A DNA stretch of 64,000 nt from Caulobacter sp. Root655 (GTDB lineage Bacteria; Pseudomonadota; Alphaproteobacteria; Caulobacterales; Caulobacteraceae). Position 1 is the first letter of the stretch. The number at the start of each line of letters is the position of its first letter. The stretch is from the NCBI RefSeq assembly GCF_001427665.1, contig NZ_LMHC01000023.1, positions 47,012 to 111,011 on the forward strand, read 5' to 3'. Positions 36,144 to 45,959 of the stretch are shown piece by piece. The notes below the pieces were generated by a model. The model saw only the letters and a list, made by a program, of their open reading frames with translations. It was not told where the DNA came from and did not search any database. A program made the translations under genes and the position numbers.

Positions 36144-38933
36144 GTGAGCATGCCGGACGATCCCTCTGACGAAGACGCCGCGCCCGCCCCGAGCTTGACC
36201 CAGTCTTCGTCGGGCAGGCGTGGTTCGAGGAAATCGGCGCCGCGCGGCATCCTGCCGATCGGCTTCGTGCTGAACGGCATCTACGAGGTGAAGCGGTTCA
36301 TCGCGCGCGGCGGCATGGGCGAGGTCTACGAGGGGGTCAACGTCAACGCCGAGGAGCGGGTGGCGGTCAAGGTCATCCTGCCTCACCTCGCCGCGGACCC
36401 GAAGGTCCAGGCGTTGTTTCGCAAGGAAGCCAAGACCCTTACGAGCCTGGCCCATCCGGCCCTGGTGCAGTACCGCGTGCTCGCTCGCGAGCCGCGCAAG
36501 GATCTCCTATACATCGTCACCGACTTCATCGACGGGGAGCCGCTGACCAACCTGATCGGCCGCAATCCGCCGACGATCGCGGAATTGGTCATGCTCACGC
36601 GCCGCCTGGCCGAGGGCCTGCATGCGGCCCACAGCCATGGCGCCATTCACCGCGACATCTCGCCGGAAAATATCCTGCTGTCGGACGGCGTGCTGAGCCG
36701 CGCCAAGATCATCGACTTCGGCATCGCCAAGAGCATGGAGATCGGCGCCCATACCGTGGTCGGCGACGGTTTCGCCGGCAAGCTGGGCTACGTCGCGCCG
36801 GAACAGTTCGGTGATTTCGATCGGCGCATCGGTCCGTGGACGGATGTCTACAGCCTGGGCCTGGTGGTGCTGGCCCTGGCCGGCGGCAAGGCGCCCGACA
36901 TGGGCACGACGCTGGTCGAGGCGATCGACCGCCGCCGCGCCGGCGCCGACCTCGCCGCCGTCCCGCCGCTGTTGCAGCCGCTGTTCTCCCGGATGCTCAG
37001 CCCTGACCCTCGCGGACGCCCCCAGACCATGGCGGAGGTGATCTCGGCGCTGGATGCGCTCGACGTTCCGTTCGAACCGCCGTCGGCCCTGACCTGGAGC
37101 CCGCTGCCGAGGGGCGCCCCGTCCCAAGGCGCGCCGCTCGACCTCGAGCGCACCGTCATCCATTTCGGCTCGGAACCGCCCTCCTGGCAAAGCGCCGAGC
37201 CACGCGGGCAAGACAGCCTTCTCCCGTCCCTGGCCGCGATCGAGCCTGACACGGTCGATGAGATCGCGCCCGAGGCGCGCACCGTCTTCGCGCCGTCCGT
37301 CCCGCTGCCGCCATCCGTCGATGCAACGACCACGGATGACGCCGCCGCTCCCACGCCCGTCGAACCGCCGATCAGGCCGGAGCCGGTCGCCCCGCCGACG
37401 ATCCCTCCGGTTGCCGACGCCCCGGTCGCGGCGCGCCCCTCCGAAGACGAGGAGGAAGAGGAGGAGATCAACGAACCGGCGGCGACGATCTTCTCGCCTC
37501 CGCCCGAGGTTGAAACGCCAGCCGACGTCGAGCCGGATCCGGCCCCGATCGCGGACCGAGCGGAAGACATCGCACCGCGATCGGTCTTCGCCGCCGCGAC
37601 GACCCGGCCCGGCAACGAAGCGGAGTCCGCGATTCCGCCGGCCATGGACTTCGCCTACAAGACCGGGAACGACGAAGCCGGGGATGCCCAGCCCATCGTG
37701 CGTCGGCGCGTCGGCGCCAAGCTGATGGCGGGCGGAGTCACGGCGGCTGTCGTCGTCGTGGGCATCGGCTTCGCGGTGCTGTCGTCGCAAAAGAAGGCGC
37801 GGCCGCCGACGCTTCAGCCCGTCGCCAGCGCGCCCGCGCCGCCGAATGTCGTTCGGGCGGAGCAGGCCATCACGGCGGCGCTGCCGAACGTGCCTTGCGC
37901 CTGGCTGACGGTCAGCCGCGGTCAGAACGCCGATGGCTCGGCCAACATCAAGGTCTCCGGCACGGCGGGCGATCCAGTGGCCGCCAACCGCACCGTGGCC
38001 GGCGCCGCGCAGACCGCCGGGGCGTCTGGCCTGCAGGTCGACACCACCGAGATCCTGCAGACCGACCAGGCCCTGTGCCCGCTGCTCGACACCGTCGGCA
38101 AGTCCGCGGGTCCGCGCGACGCGGCGCCGAGCCTTCTCGCCCAGCAAGCCCGTTTCGAGATCGATCGCGGCATTCAAGGGTGCCCGACCGGTCTTTGGGC
38201 GCAGTCGATGATCAATGTCGCGCCCGATCCGACCAGGAACTTCAGCCTGATCGCCATCCAACCGAACGGTCGCCTGCAGCAGTTCGCCGGCAATCGCGAA
38301 CAATTCGCGGCCTTGGCCGCGCGCAATCCCTATCTCTACAAGGACCTCGGTGGCGGCCGCTATCGCGTGTCCATGTGCCAGAACGCTCCCGGGCTGGCGG
38401 GCGTGCTGATGATCGAGGGCGCCGCGCCGTTCGACGTCGGCCTGCGCCCCGGAGCCCTCGAGCGTCCCAAACGGGACTTCCCGGATCGCTTGCGTCAAGT
38501 CGCTCAACAGAAGGGCTGGACGATGCAGATGGCCTGGTTCCAGGTCGTCAACGACCAACCGGATCTGCCCGAACAGGCCAGTACGGACGAAGCGGCGCGG
38601 CATCGGCGAGAGTTGCTCGCGGCCGAGAAAGCCGCCGCGGCGCAGGCTGCGGTGGCCGCGACGCCGACCGTGGTGGACGTGCCACTGGCCGAGCCGCAGA
38701 AACTTCCAGCCGACCACGTCGCCTGTCGTCGTTTCGTGGAGGGCGCCTGGGAGGAGCTAGGCTACGCGACACGGGCGTCCTGTACGGAACGGGTGTTCGC
38801 CGGTCGATGCGACGTGCTCTCGGGCCAGTCCGGCGACATAGCGCTACGACGCTACGGAGACCGCTTGCAGGCCAAGACCGGCCGTGGCTTCAACAAGTGG
38901 GCGAATGTCGGCAAGTCGGACTGCGCCAAGTAA
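36144..38933 (+). CDS. ppkA: T6SS Ser/Thr kinase PpkA
   Basis: About 929 residues. The N-terminal kinase domain has the Gly-rich loop ARGGMGEVYEG, VAVKVIL lysine, catalytic HRDISPEN and DFG. A long acidic Pro-rich linker (about 320-520, with a DEEEEEEIN run) leads to one transmembrane helix (about 528-548). A periplasmic tail follows that includes a short cysteine-bearing C-terminal domain (VACRRFVEGAWEELGY). PpkA senses envelope stress through its periplasmic part and phosphorylates Fha. The start is taken as GTG 36144, eight bases after AGAGA; ATG 36150 is an alternative. The open frame extends further upstream but lacks kinase-like sequence. Last gene of the tssA unit. Confidence 0.93.
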   Translation: MSMPDDPSDEDAAPAPSLTQSSSGRRGSRKSAPRGILPIGFVLNGIYEVKRFIARGGMGEVYEGVNVNAEERVAVKVILPHLAADPKVQALFRKEAKTLTSLAHPALVQYRVLAREPRKDLLYIVTDFIDGEPLTNLIGRNPPTIAELVMLTRRLAEGLHAAHSHGAIHRDISPENILLSDGVLSRAKIIDFGIAKSMEIGAHTVVGDGFAGKLGYVAPEQFGDFDRRIGPWTDVYSLGLVVLALAGGKAPDMGTTLVEAIDRRRAGADLAAVPPLLQPLFSRMLSPDPRGRPQTMAEVISALDALDVPFEPPSALTWSPLPRGAPSQGAPLDLERTVIHFGSEPPSWQSAEPRGQDSLLPSLAAIEPDTVDEIAPEARTVFAPSVPLPPSVDATTTDDAAAPTPVEPPIRPEPVAPPTIPPVADAPVAARPSEDEEEEEEINEPAATIFSPPPEVETPADVEPDPAPIADRAEDIAPRSVFAAATTRPGNEAESAIPPAMDFAYKTGNDEAGDAQPIVRRRVGAKLMAGGVTAAVVVVGIGFAVLSSQKKARPPTLQPVASAPAPPNVVRAEQAITAALPNVPCAWLTVSRGQNADGSANIKVSGTAGDPVAANRTVAGAAQTAGASGLQVDTTEILQTDQALCPLLDTVGKSAGPRDAAPSLLAQQARFEIDRGIQGCPTGLWAQSMINVAPDPTRNFSLIAIQPNGRLQQFAGNREQFAALAARNPYLYKDLGGGRYRVSMCQNAPGLAGVLMIEGAAPFDVGLRPGALERPKRDFPDRLRQVAQQKGWTMQMAWFQVVNDQPDLPEQASTDEAARHRRELLAAEKAAAAQAAVAATPTVVDVPLAEPQKLPADHVACRRFVEGAWEELGYATRASCTERVFAGRCDVLSGQSGDIALRRYGDRLQAKTGRGFNKWANVGKSDCAK

Positions 38934-38954
38934 CGCACCTGACGGCGCCGCGCC

Positions 38955-39485
38955 TTATTGGATCGTGATGGTCTGCAAAACGCCGTCCATTTCGCGAGCG
39001 GTCGCCGGCGTGATGTCCATGGCGTTGTTCCAGCCATAGGCGTTGTCGCGCTCGATCACCACGCCGCAAGCGTTGCGGGTGATGACCCGGCTGAGCGCGT
39101 CGTTGAGGGTGCGGTCGACCTGCTGCTGGCCGCGGGTCTGGGCGGCGATGAAGCGGGCGTTCTGCTGCTGGTCGAGGGTCTGGGTTTGTTGGTTGAGGCC
39201 AGCCAGTTGGCGCTGGAATTCGATCGGCGCGATCACGCCTTGCTGGACCTCGAGCAGCCGGCGCTGCTGATCAAGCGAGGCGCGTCGCTGCGCCAGGTCG
39301 GCGTTCAGCGACGCCTGCATCTGGCGCAGCTGGGCCTGCAACGACTGGCCGGCGCGCGAAGCGCTGATGGCGCCGGCCCGCGACAACAGGCACAGGCCGG
39401 CGACGGGCGGCCCGAAAGTCTGGGCCGAGGCCGGCGCGGCGGCCAACACCGCCAGGCCGATGAGCAGAACCCCGATCAATCTCAT
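38955..39485 (-). CDS. OmpH/Skp-like periplasmic protein
   Basis: 176 residues. A signal peptide ends at PASAQ. The body is a long, Gln-rich coiled coil (ASRAGQSLQAQLRQMQASLNA, RRASLDQQRRLLEVQQG in parts). The ending 'VITRNACGVVIERDNAYGWNNAMDIT' matches the strand end of OmpH/Skp family chaperones. Skp trimers hold unfolded outer-membrane proteins. ATG 39485 has a GGGGGCGAG site. As last gene of the adhesin operon it probably assists the trimeric autotransporter; this is inferred from location and family. Convergent with ppkA across 21 bases. Confidence 0.85.
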   Translation of the reverse strand: MRLIGVLLIGLAVLAAAPASAQTFGPPVAGLCLLSRAGAISASRAGQSLQAQLRQMQASLNADLAQRRASLDQQRRLLEVQQGVIAPIEFQRQLAGLNQQTQTLDQQQNARFIAAQTRGQQQVDRTLNDALSRVITRNACGVVIERDNAYGWNNAMDITPATAREMDGVLQTITIQ

Positions 39486-39501
39486 CTCGCCCCCTGCCCG
39501 C

Positions 39502-39939
39502 TCAGCTCGCCGCCGCGACCCGATCGGCGCAGGATTTCTCCTGCCAGACCACTTCGGACACGGTGACATTGTAGTGTCCGCGCGGCCGCGTGAAGCGAAT
39601 CTCCATCCGGCAGCGCACCCGGTCCACGCTGCCGGGCGCGACCGGGAAGAACAGCACGTAGTTCCACCGTCGCCTGACGCTCTCCGCGAAATGCGGCGGG
39701 CCCAGCAAGGGGTAGATGCTGAACTTGTCGACCCCCGGCGTGATCAGCCGCACGGAGGCCGGACTGACCGTCACGCCCAGTTTATCGCGTTCGCCCGGGA
39801 CTTCGTGAAAGGCGCCGGGATCGACCGACGCCACATAGATCGTGGCGGACGGGGTCGAGGCGTCTCGTGCGACGGCCGCGGCCGGGCTCGCGAGGCTGAG
39901 CCCCGAAAGGATCGTAAGGATGAGGCGCTGGGCTTTCAT
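39502..39939 (-). CDS. Secreted hypothetical protein of the adhesin operon
   Basis: 145 residues. An N-terminal signal (MKAQRLILTILSGLSLASPAAAVA) precedes a single strand-rich domain with ASPSVR-type strands, 'WNYVLFFPVAPGS' and two cysteines (RVRCRM and EKSCAD) that could form a disulfide. No family recognised. An ideal AAGGAGGA site favours ATG 39939; the ATG three bases earlier is too close. It sits 39 bases after the adhesin stop and 16 bases before the Skp-like gene, so it should be co-expressed and may help display or fold the adhesin, like TpgA or SadB in other trimeric autotransporter loci (different families). Confidence 0.7.
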   Translation of the reverse strand: MKAQRLILTILSGLSLASPAAAVARDASTPSATIYVASVDPGAFHEVPGERDKLGVTVSPASVRLITPGVDKFSIYPLLGPPHFAESVRRRWNYVLFFPVAPGSVDRVRCRMEIRFTRPRGHYNVTVSEVVWQEKSCADRVAAAS

Positions 39940-39978
39940 CATGTCCTCCTTGGAATGGTGAAATGGGGAATGTGAAGA

Positions 39979-42900
39979 TCAGAACTGGAAGCCGACGCCG
40001 AGATTGGCGCCCGTGCGTTCCCGGGTGTCGTAGGTGGCGCCCGCCTTGAAGATCGTGCGGCCGTCGTCCATCACCCGCGAGAGGCCGAAGGCGAAGGCCG
40101 ACTGTCCGCCATAGGTGCCAGCGCCCACGGCGACCATGCTGCGGCCCGGCTCATAGGCCTGGGGCAGGCCCGCCGCCGCCAGCGCGCCCGCGGTGCCGGC
40201 GAAGGCGTCGCGCCGCGCTTGCGACATGTCGACCACGAAGCCCTGCAGCCGCGAGTCGGTATAGGCGTTGGCCGTCGAGATCGCGTTCGACAGCCCGTCG
40301 TTGAGCTGCTGGACATTGACCGCGTCGGTCGGCGCCACCCCGGCGGCGACATTGTGCAGCGTCGTGGCCTGGCCGCCCGGATTGAACGTCACCGCGTTGT
40401 GGCCGGCGTCATATTGCACCGAATTGCTGGCCAACTGCTGAACCGGGTAGAGCTGCGAGCCGTTGACCGCGTCGGTCGAGGTGGCGGTCACCGCCCCCGC
40501 CCCGACGTTGCGGACCACGTTGCCGCCCATGTCCACGCTGGTGTTCTGGCCCACGGCCAGGCCGCCATTGGCGTTGATCACGCCGTTGAAGGTCGGGTTG
40601 TCGGCCATGGCGATCTGCAGCTGGTTGCCGCTGAGCGTCACCACGGTATTCGTGCCCGCCGTCACGTTAAGCGTGCCGTTCGACGGGACATTGGTGGCCG
40701 GGCCGCCGTTGGCCTGGATGTTCCAGCCCGCGGCCGCCGTCTGGTTCAGGGCCTGCAGCGCATCGTTGACGCTGCCGTAGTTGTTCCCGCCAACGTTCAG
40801 GCTCGTCGTCACCGTGCCGGTGGTCGAGTCATAGCTCGAATTGCCGCCCATACCGGCCGCCACGCTGCCGCCGAGATTGGTGACGTTGGCGCCGAGGTTG
40901 GTGACGGTGTTCTCGACGGTGGTCACGCGGCCATCCAGATTGGTGACCGCCGTCGTCTGGGCGCCCAGCGCGTCCCCGACATTGGTGTAGGTGGCGCCTC
41001 CGACCGTATAGGTGGGCGCGGTGTAGGTCCCGGTGGTCGGATCGTAGGACGCCCCGCCGCCCAGCGCGCCCGCGGTGTTCTGGGCCACCTGGTTGAGCTG
41101 GCTGACGTTCACCGCGTCGGTCGGCGCCGAACCGGCCGCGACATTGGTGATCTGCCGCTCGGCGCCCGCGCTGCCCACCGACACCTCGCCCACCGAGTTC
41201 TGTGGCGCGGCCAGGCCGTAGCCGGCATAGCCGGTCCGCGAACCGACCGCCGTCGTCGCGCCCGCGCCCAGCGCCACGCTGCCCGCGAAGCTGGCGTTGG
41301 CGCCGGCTCCAAGGGCCAGAGCCTGTATGCCGTTGGCGACCGAGTTGGTGCCCAGCGCCACCCCGTCGGCCAGGTTCACCGTCGCGTTCTGGCCGAGGGC
41401 CACGCCGCCCGGGGCCGTGATCTGGACGATGGCGCCGTTACCCAGGCCCACGCCGTTGTCGCCGTTGACCGTGGTCCGCGGGCCGATCGCCACCGAGTCA
41501 GCGCCGACGGCCAGGGAGTCCGGCGCCGTCGAATTGGCGTGGAAATACTGGATCGGCGTCACCGAGAACGAACTCATCGCCCCCTTCAGCTGCCGTAGCG
41601 TCACCGCGTCCTGGTCCAGGGTGCCGTCGGCGACGTTGGTGATCTGGCGATAGCTGGTGGCGTTGCCGACCGACAGAGCGCCCAGCAGCGTCAGGTCGCT
41701 GGTGTTGTAGGGCACCAGGTTGGTCCCGACGATGATGCTGCCCGAGGCCGGAGCCAGGGCGCGGTCGGACACCGACCCGGAACCCAACGCGATGCCGCCC
41801 AGGATGCTGGACTGGGCGCCGCGTCCCAGCGCCACCGCGTCGCCCGCCGTGGTGCGCGCTTCATAGCCCAGCGCCGTGGAGCCCACCGCCTGCGCGAAGG
41901 CGTCGCTTTGCGCGAGCCCGGTTTCGTTGGTGCGGGCATAGCGGATGCCGTCGCCGTTGGCGTCGGTATAGGCGTTGGTCGTGTCGCCGGCGATGTTGGT
42001 CAGCGCGCCGCCCATGTTGGCGATGTCGGTGGTGTTCTGGGTGACCTGGGTTCCCAGGTTGGTGATGTCGGTCGTGTTCTGGGTGACTTGGTTTCCCAGG
42101 TTGGTGGTGGTGGTCCCCAGATTGGCGATGTCGCTTGTGTTCTGGGTCACCTGGTTTCCAAGGTTGGTGGTGGTGGTTCCCAGATTGGCGATGTCGGTCG
42201 TGTTCTGGGTCACCTGGTTTCCAAGGTTGGTGGTGGTGGTTCCCAGATTGGCGATATCGGTCGTGTTCTGAGTGACCTGGGTTCCCAGGCTGGCGATGTC
42301 GGTCGTGTTCTGGGTGACCTGGGTGTTGGTGGCGAACAGCTGCGAGCCGTTGATTCCGTCCGTCGAGGATCCGTCGATCCGCCCGGCCGCGACGTTCTGG
42401 ATCTGGCGTTCGGCGCCGGCGGAACCGATCGAGAAGGCGCCGCTGGGGGCCACGCCGGCGAAGGCGTAGTTGACGCCGCCGATGGTCGCGCCAGTGACGG
42501 CGGTGGTGACGCCGGAGGCCGCGTTCAGGCCGATCGCCACGTCGCCGGCGTTGTTGGCCACCGCGTTCGGGCCGACGGCGACGGAGTCCGTCCCCAGCGG
42601 CTGGGAGTCGGCCAGCACCGAATTGGCGTGGAAATACTTGATGCCCGCGCCGGTGTTGATGTTGGTGACCGTGCTGGAGAGGTTGGCGATATCGGTGGTG
42701 TTAGTGGCGATATTGGTGGTGTTGGCGGCGATGTCGGTGGTGTTCTGGGTCACCTGCTGGTTGGTGGCGAACAGTTGCGAGCCGTTGACCGCGTCGGTCG
42801 AACCGCCGTTGATCCGCCCCGCCGCTAGGTTGGTGATCGTCCGCTCGGCGCCGCCCGCGCCGACGCTGACCGTGCTGGTCGGAGTCGTGCCGGCGAAATT

Positions 42901-45123
42901 GTAGGTCACGCCACCGATCACCGTGTTCGCCGTGCCCACGGCCGCGGCCGTGACCGAGCCTGAACCCAGGGCGACGTCGCCGGCGTTGTTGGCGACGGCG
43001 GTGTCGCCGAAGGCCAGCGCGCCCGCGGCCCCCGCGCGGCTGAAGTTGCCCAGCGCCACCGAGCCCTGGCCGATCGCGACGTTGTTGTTGCCGATGGCGA
43101 CCGCGCCGTTGGCCGCGTTGGCCGCCGTGGCGCTGGCCGTGCCGTCGGCGTTGGCGATGTTGTTGGCGCCGCCCGTGAAGGCGCCCGTGCCGCTGGCATA
43201 GCTCGGATCGCCGATGGAGACCGCGCCGTCGCCATAGGCGACGTTGCCGGCGCCGATGGCGACGGCCTTGCCGCCGGTCGCGGTCGCGCTGGTGCCGATG
43301 GCGACGGCGTCTTCGGTCTCGGCGAAGGACTGAGAACCGACCGCGATGGCGTTGGTCCCGGTCGCAAAGGTGTCGCGGCCCATCGCGATGGCGCCGTCCT
43401 GGGACGCTGTCGCGTCCGTGCCGATGCCGATGGCGCTTTCTCCACTGGCGCTGGTCGCGAAGGTGCTCGAGCCGAGATAGACCGAGTTGATCCCGCTCGC
43501 CCTCGTCCCGACGCCGACGGAGACGGAATTCTGGGCGCTGGATTGGGCGCCGCGGCCCAGAGCGGTGCTGTTGACCCCGCTGGCGCGGGTTTCACGTCCA
43601 ACGGCGGTGGAATTGGCGGCGATCGCCTGGCTCTGGCGTCCCATCGCGACGGTGTCGGCGGCGTTCGCGATCGAGCCCAGGCCGACCGCTACGGCGTTCG
43701 TGTCGCTGGCGGCGGAGTTGTTGCCCAGCGCCACGGCGGAGAGGCCCGAAGCATTGGCGTTGGGGCCGAGCGCCGCCGAGCTTGTTCCCGTCGCACGGGA
43801 ACTTGTCCCGATCGCGATGGCGAATTGGGCCGACGCAAGGGATTCTCGTCCCATCGCGGTAGCGTCGGCCTGAGATGCTATCACATCTGTGCCAATGCCG
43901 ATGGCGCTCTGTCCGCTGGCGCCCGTTCCAACCGTGCGCGAGCCAAGATAGGTCGCGTTCAGCGCGCTCGCCGTGGCCCCGGCTCCAAGCGCCGCCGCAT
44001 TGGTCCCTGTCGCCATGGCGTTCTGGCCGATCGACGTCGTCGCATTCCTGGTGACGCCGATACCGGCGTTGGTTCCGATCGCGACGTTGTCGTTGCCGGT
44101 GACCAGGCTGCCCGCGGCGGCCTGCAGAGTCCCGTCATAGGTGACCGTGCCGTCGCCGGTTCCCAGGGCCAGGTTGCGTGTTCCCGTGACGCCCGAGCCG
44201 GCGCCTCTCATGACGCTGGCGACGCCGCCGCCGATGGCGGTGTTCTGCGCGCCGCTGACGAGCGCGCCGGCCGCGACGCCCATGGCGACCGAACCGGAGT
44301 TGCCGACGGTTGAACCGGCGCCGGCGCCCTGTCCGACCACGACCGTGCTGCTGCCGACCGCGACAGCCTGCGTGCCCAGCGCGAGCGAACTCAGCCCCTG
44401 CGCTTGAGCGCCATTCCCGACGGCGGTAGCGGCATTGCTCGTCGCGACGGCCGAAGAGCCCAGCGCGACGCTCTGAGTCCCGCCCGCGTTGGCCGCGACG
44501 CCAAGTGCGACGGAATTGACCCCTGACGCCACGGTGTTGGCGCCGAGCGCGTAGGCTCCAGCGGCCGATGCGTTGGCCGCGACACCTATCGCCACGGCAT
44601 TGCTCCCGGTCGCCCGGCTTACACGTCCTATCGCCGTGCCGTCGGCCGCGGTTACCGTCACATCCGTGCCGATGGCGATGGCCCCCTGTGCGGTAGCGCC
44701 TGTTCCCGGAGCGGTGCGGGCTCCCAGATAGACAGCGTTCACGTCCGTGGCCGTGGACCCGATGCCTATGGCGACGGCGTTCAGGGCTTCGCCATGAGAG
44801 TTGGTCCCTATCGCGATCGAGCCGCCGCCAATGGCGCTTCCGCCGCCGGCCGCGTACTGCGCCTGGGCCGGGGCGGAGAGGCCCAGCGCCATGATCGCGG
44901 CCAAGCCACCGATCGCGCTGGCCTGACCCAGCCCGCCGCCAACACCCAAGGTTCCGAGCCCCAGAGCCTTGCGGCTGACGCCGAGCACCTGATGGGCCCT
45001 GCGCAGGATCGCCATCAGCCGGCGAAGTTGCGACCAGCCCCGTCCGTCCCCGCCGCCCATCCAGTTGCGGACGAAGCCGGCGCCACGGCGACCCTGTTTC
45101 GAAACGTACCCAAGCTTTTCCAT
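39979..45123 (-). CDS. Trimeric autotransporter adhesin (YadA/Hia-like)
   Basis: 1714 residues. A long N-terminal signal region with basic start and hydrophobic core ends at SAPAQAQ (about 90). A huge head follows (about 95-770), made of YadA 14-residue repeats ('AVAIG..A.A.G..A.ALG'). Next come several stalk/neck modules with 'STDAVNGSQLFATN' and heptad coiled coil. The last 90 residues are a YadA anchor ending in YDTRERTGANLGVGFQF with terminal Phe. It would trimerise in the outer membrane and mediate adhesion, or serve as a surface target for contact-dependent systems. Ribosome site GAGGG before ATG 45123. A 63-base tandem repeat encodes part of the stalk. Confidence 0.95.
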   Translation of the reverse strand: MEKLGYVSKQGRRGAGFVRNWMGGGDGRGWSQLRRLMAILRRAHQVLGVSRKALGLGTLGVGGGLGQASAIGGLAAIMALGLSAPAQAQYAAGGGSAIGGGSIAIGTNSHGEALNAVAIGIGSTATDVNAVYLGARTAPGTGATAQGAIAIGTDVTVTAADGTAIGRVSRATGSNAVAIGVAANASAAGAYALGANTVASGVNSVALGVAANAGGTQSVALGSSAVATSNAATAVGNGAQAQGLSSLALGTQAVAVGSSTVVVGQGAGAGSTVGNSGSVAMGVAAGALVSGAQNTAIGGGVASVMRGAGSGVTGTRNLALGTGDGTVTYDGTLQAAAGSLVTGNDNVAIGTNAGIGVTRNATTSIGQNAMATGTNAAALGAGATASALNATYLGSRTVGTGASGQSAIGIGTDVIASQADATAMGRESLASAQFAIAIGTSSRATGTSSAALGPNANASGLSAVALGNNSAASDTNAVAVGLGSIANAADTVAMGRQSQAIAANSTAVGRETRASGVNSTALGRGAQSSAQNSVSVGVGTRASGINSVYLGSSTFATSASGESAIGIGTDATASQDGAIAMGRDTFATGTNAIAVGSQSFAETEDAVAIGTSATATGGKAVAIGAGNVAYGDGAVSIGDPSYASGTGAFTGGANNIANADGTASATAANAANGAVAIGNNNVAIGQGSVALGNFSRAGAAGALAFGDTAVANNAGDVALGSGSVTAAAVGTANTVIGGVTYNFAGTTPTSTVSVGAGGAERTITNLAAGRINGGSTDAVNGSQLFATNQQVTQNTTDIAANTTNIATNTTDIANLSSTVTNINTGAGIKYFHANSVLADSQPLGTDSVAVGPNAVANNAGDVAIGLNAASGVTTAVTGATIGGVNYAFAGVAPSGAFSIGSAGAERQIQNVAAGRIDGSSTDGINGSQLFATNTQVTQNTTDIASLGTQVTQNTTDIANLGTTTTNLGNQVTQNTTDIANLGTTTTNLGNQVTQNTSDIANLGTTTTNLGNQVTQNTTDITNLGTQVTQNTTDIANMGGALTNIAGDTTNAYTDANGDGIRYARTNETGLAQSDAFAQAVGSTALGYEARTTAGDAVALGRGAQSSILGGIALGSGSVSDRALAPASGSIIVGTNLVPYNTSDLTLLGALSVGNATSYRQITNVADGTLDQDAVTLRQLKGAMSSFSVTPIQYFHANSTAPDSLAVGADSVAIGPRTTVNGDNGVGLGNGAIVQITAPGGVALGQNATVNLADGVALGTNSVANGIQALALGAGANASFAGSVALGAGATTAVGSRTGYAGYGLAAPQNSVGEVSVGSAGAERQITNVAAGSAPTDAVNVSQLNQVAQNTAGALGGGASYDPTTGTYTAPTYTVGGATYTNVGDALGAQTTAVTNLDGRVTTVENTVTNLGANVTNLGGSVAAGMGGNSSYDSTTGTVTTSLNVGGNNYGSVNDALQALNQTAAAGWNIQANGGPATNVPSNGTLNVTAGTNTVVTLSGNQLQIAMADNPTFNGVINANGGLAVGQNTSVDMGGNVVRNVGAGAVTATSTDAVNGSQLYPVQQLASNSVQYDAGHNAVTFNPGGQATTLHNVAAGVAPTDAVNVQQLNDGLSNAISTANAYTDSRLQGFVVDMSQARRDAFAGTAGALAAAGLPQAYEPGRSMVAVGAGTYGGQSAFAFGLSRVMDDGRTIFKAGATYDTRERTGANLGVGFQF
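42057..42308 (-). repeat. 63-bp tandem repeat in the adhesin stalk
   Basis: The motif GATTGGCGATGTCG recurs at about 42120, 42183 and 42246, exactly 63 bases apart. Each unit encodes a 21-residue coiled-coil block (NLGTTTTNLGNQVTQNT plus DIA). A shorter 42-base unit (NLGTQVTQNTTDIA) flanks it. Near-identical DNA copies can lengthen or shorten the stalk in-frame by slippage or recombination. Confidence 0.85.
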
Positions 45124-45276
45124 GGTGACGCTACCCTCAATATTGGCCCGCCAGTCCCTTCGGGTCGCTGGCGAGAACCACGCTCTGGGCCCGGTTCAGT
45201 CGTCCTGTGCGAGTGGGCCGCCGACCCGCACAACTGATCCCGCGCGCCGGCTTCGCCCGGCTCGCGGGACGCGGCT

Positions 45277-45885
45277 TCAGGGCCGCTGGGTCATTCCGGA
45301 CAGGGTCACCACCACGCAGGCGGAACCGCTCGGGATCATCAAAGCCTGCCCCTGGGCTCCGCCGAGCTGGTATTGCCAGACGCCCGAAAGGCTCTGACCC
45401 ACCACGCTCCCGGCCGGCAGCAGGCGGACAACCTCGGCGCAGGGCTGCTGGAAGGGCGCCACGCGCACCAGGTACCCTTCGCACCCGCCCGCTCCGGGCG
45501 CGGCGAGGACAACCCCGCCCGCGGCGCCCTTGAGGTCGGGCAGGTCGTAGGTCATGCCCAGGACGCCCTGCACGATATGGGCGTCGGGAGCGCCCTGGTT
45601 CGCCTCGGTCTTCACCGAGAACGCCGCGCCGCGGGTCAGGCCTTGGCCGAGCGCCTCATAGAGGTTCGCGCAGGTCCGCGCGCCGACCTTGCTGGCCTGG
45701 TCACGGAAGACATCGACGTTGGCGGGGGCACTGGCTGCCGCCGCAGCCGCGATGGGAGCGAAGGCGCAGACGTTGCCGATGAGCGCGAGCCCGAAAATCG
45801 CCGCGACGGCGCGTGGGCGCCAGCGGTGCGTCACGGCGCCGCGTTGCTGAACATGATTACCCACCAATACTTTGATCGCCGTCAC
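45277..45885 (-). CDS. Secreted cysteine-containing protein upstream of the adhesin
   Basis: About 202 residues. A basic start and a hydrophobic segment (AVAAIFGLALIGNVCAFAPIA) end at an Ala-rich cleavage zone, so the protein is exported. The mature part has four or five cysteines (RTCANLYEAL, GGCEGYL, QPCAEVV, SACVVV), suggesting disulfides, and a final 'VWQYQLGGAQGQALMIPSGS' region. No family recognised. GTG 45885 with GGGAG six bases upstream is preferred over the in-frame ATG 45912-45915, which has no site. First gene of the adhesin operon on the minus strand, 153 bases before the adhesin start. Confidence 0.72.
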   Translation of the reverse strand: MTAIKVLVGNHVQQRGAVTHRWRPRAVAAIFGLALIGNVCAFAPIAAAAAASAPANVDVFRDQASKVGARTCANLYEALGQGLTRGAAFSVKTEANQGAPDAHIVQGVLGMTYDLPDLKGAAGGVVLAAPGAGGCEGYLVRVAPFQQPCAEVVRLLPAGSVVGQSLSGVWQYQLGGAQGQALMIPSGSACVVVTLSGMTQRP

Positions 45886-45959
45886 TCTAAACTCCCTACT
45901 GACGGAGAGCATCACGGCGCCGGAGGCCTTTGGTCCCCGAAACGGCGCTGTTTCTCGCC

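Noticed and set aside
40219..41598. Open frames opposite the adhesin
   Set aside because: Repetitive low-complexity mirror of YadA repeats, not a gene.
42057..42308. Regular repeats considered as a CRISPR array
   Set aside because: Units are contiguous 63-base in-frame protein repeats without unique spacers.
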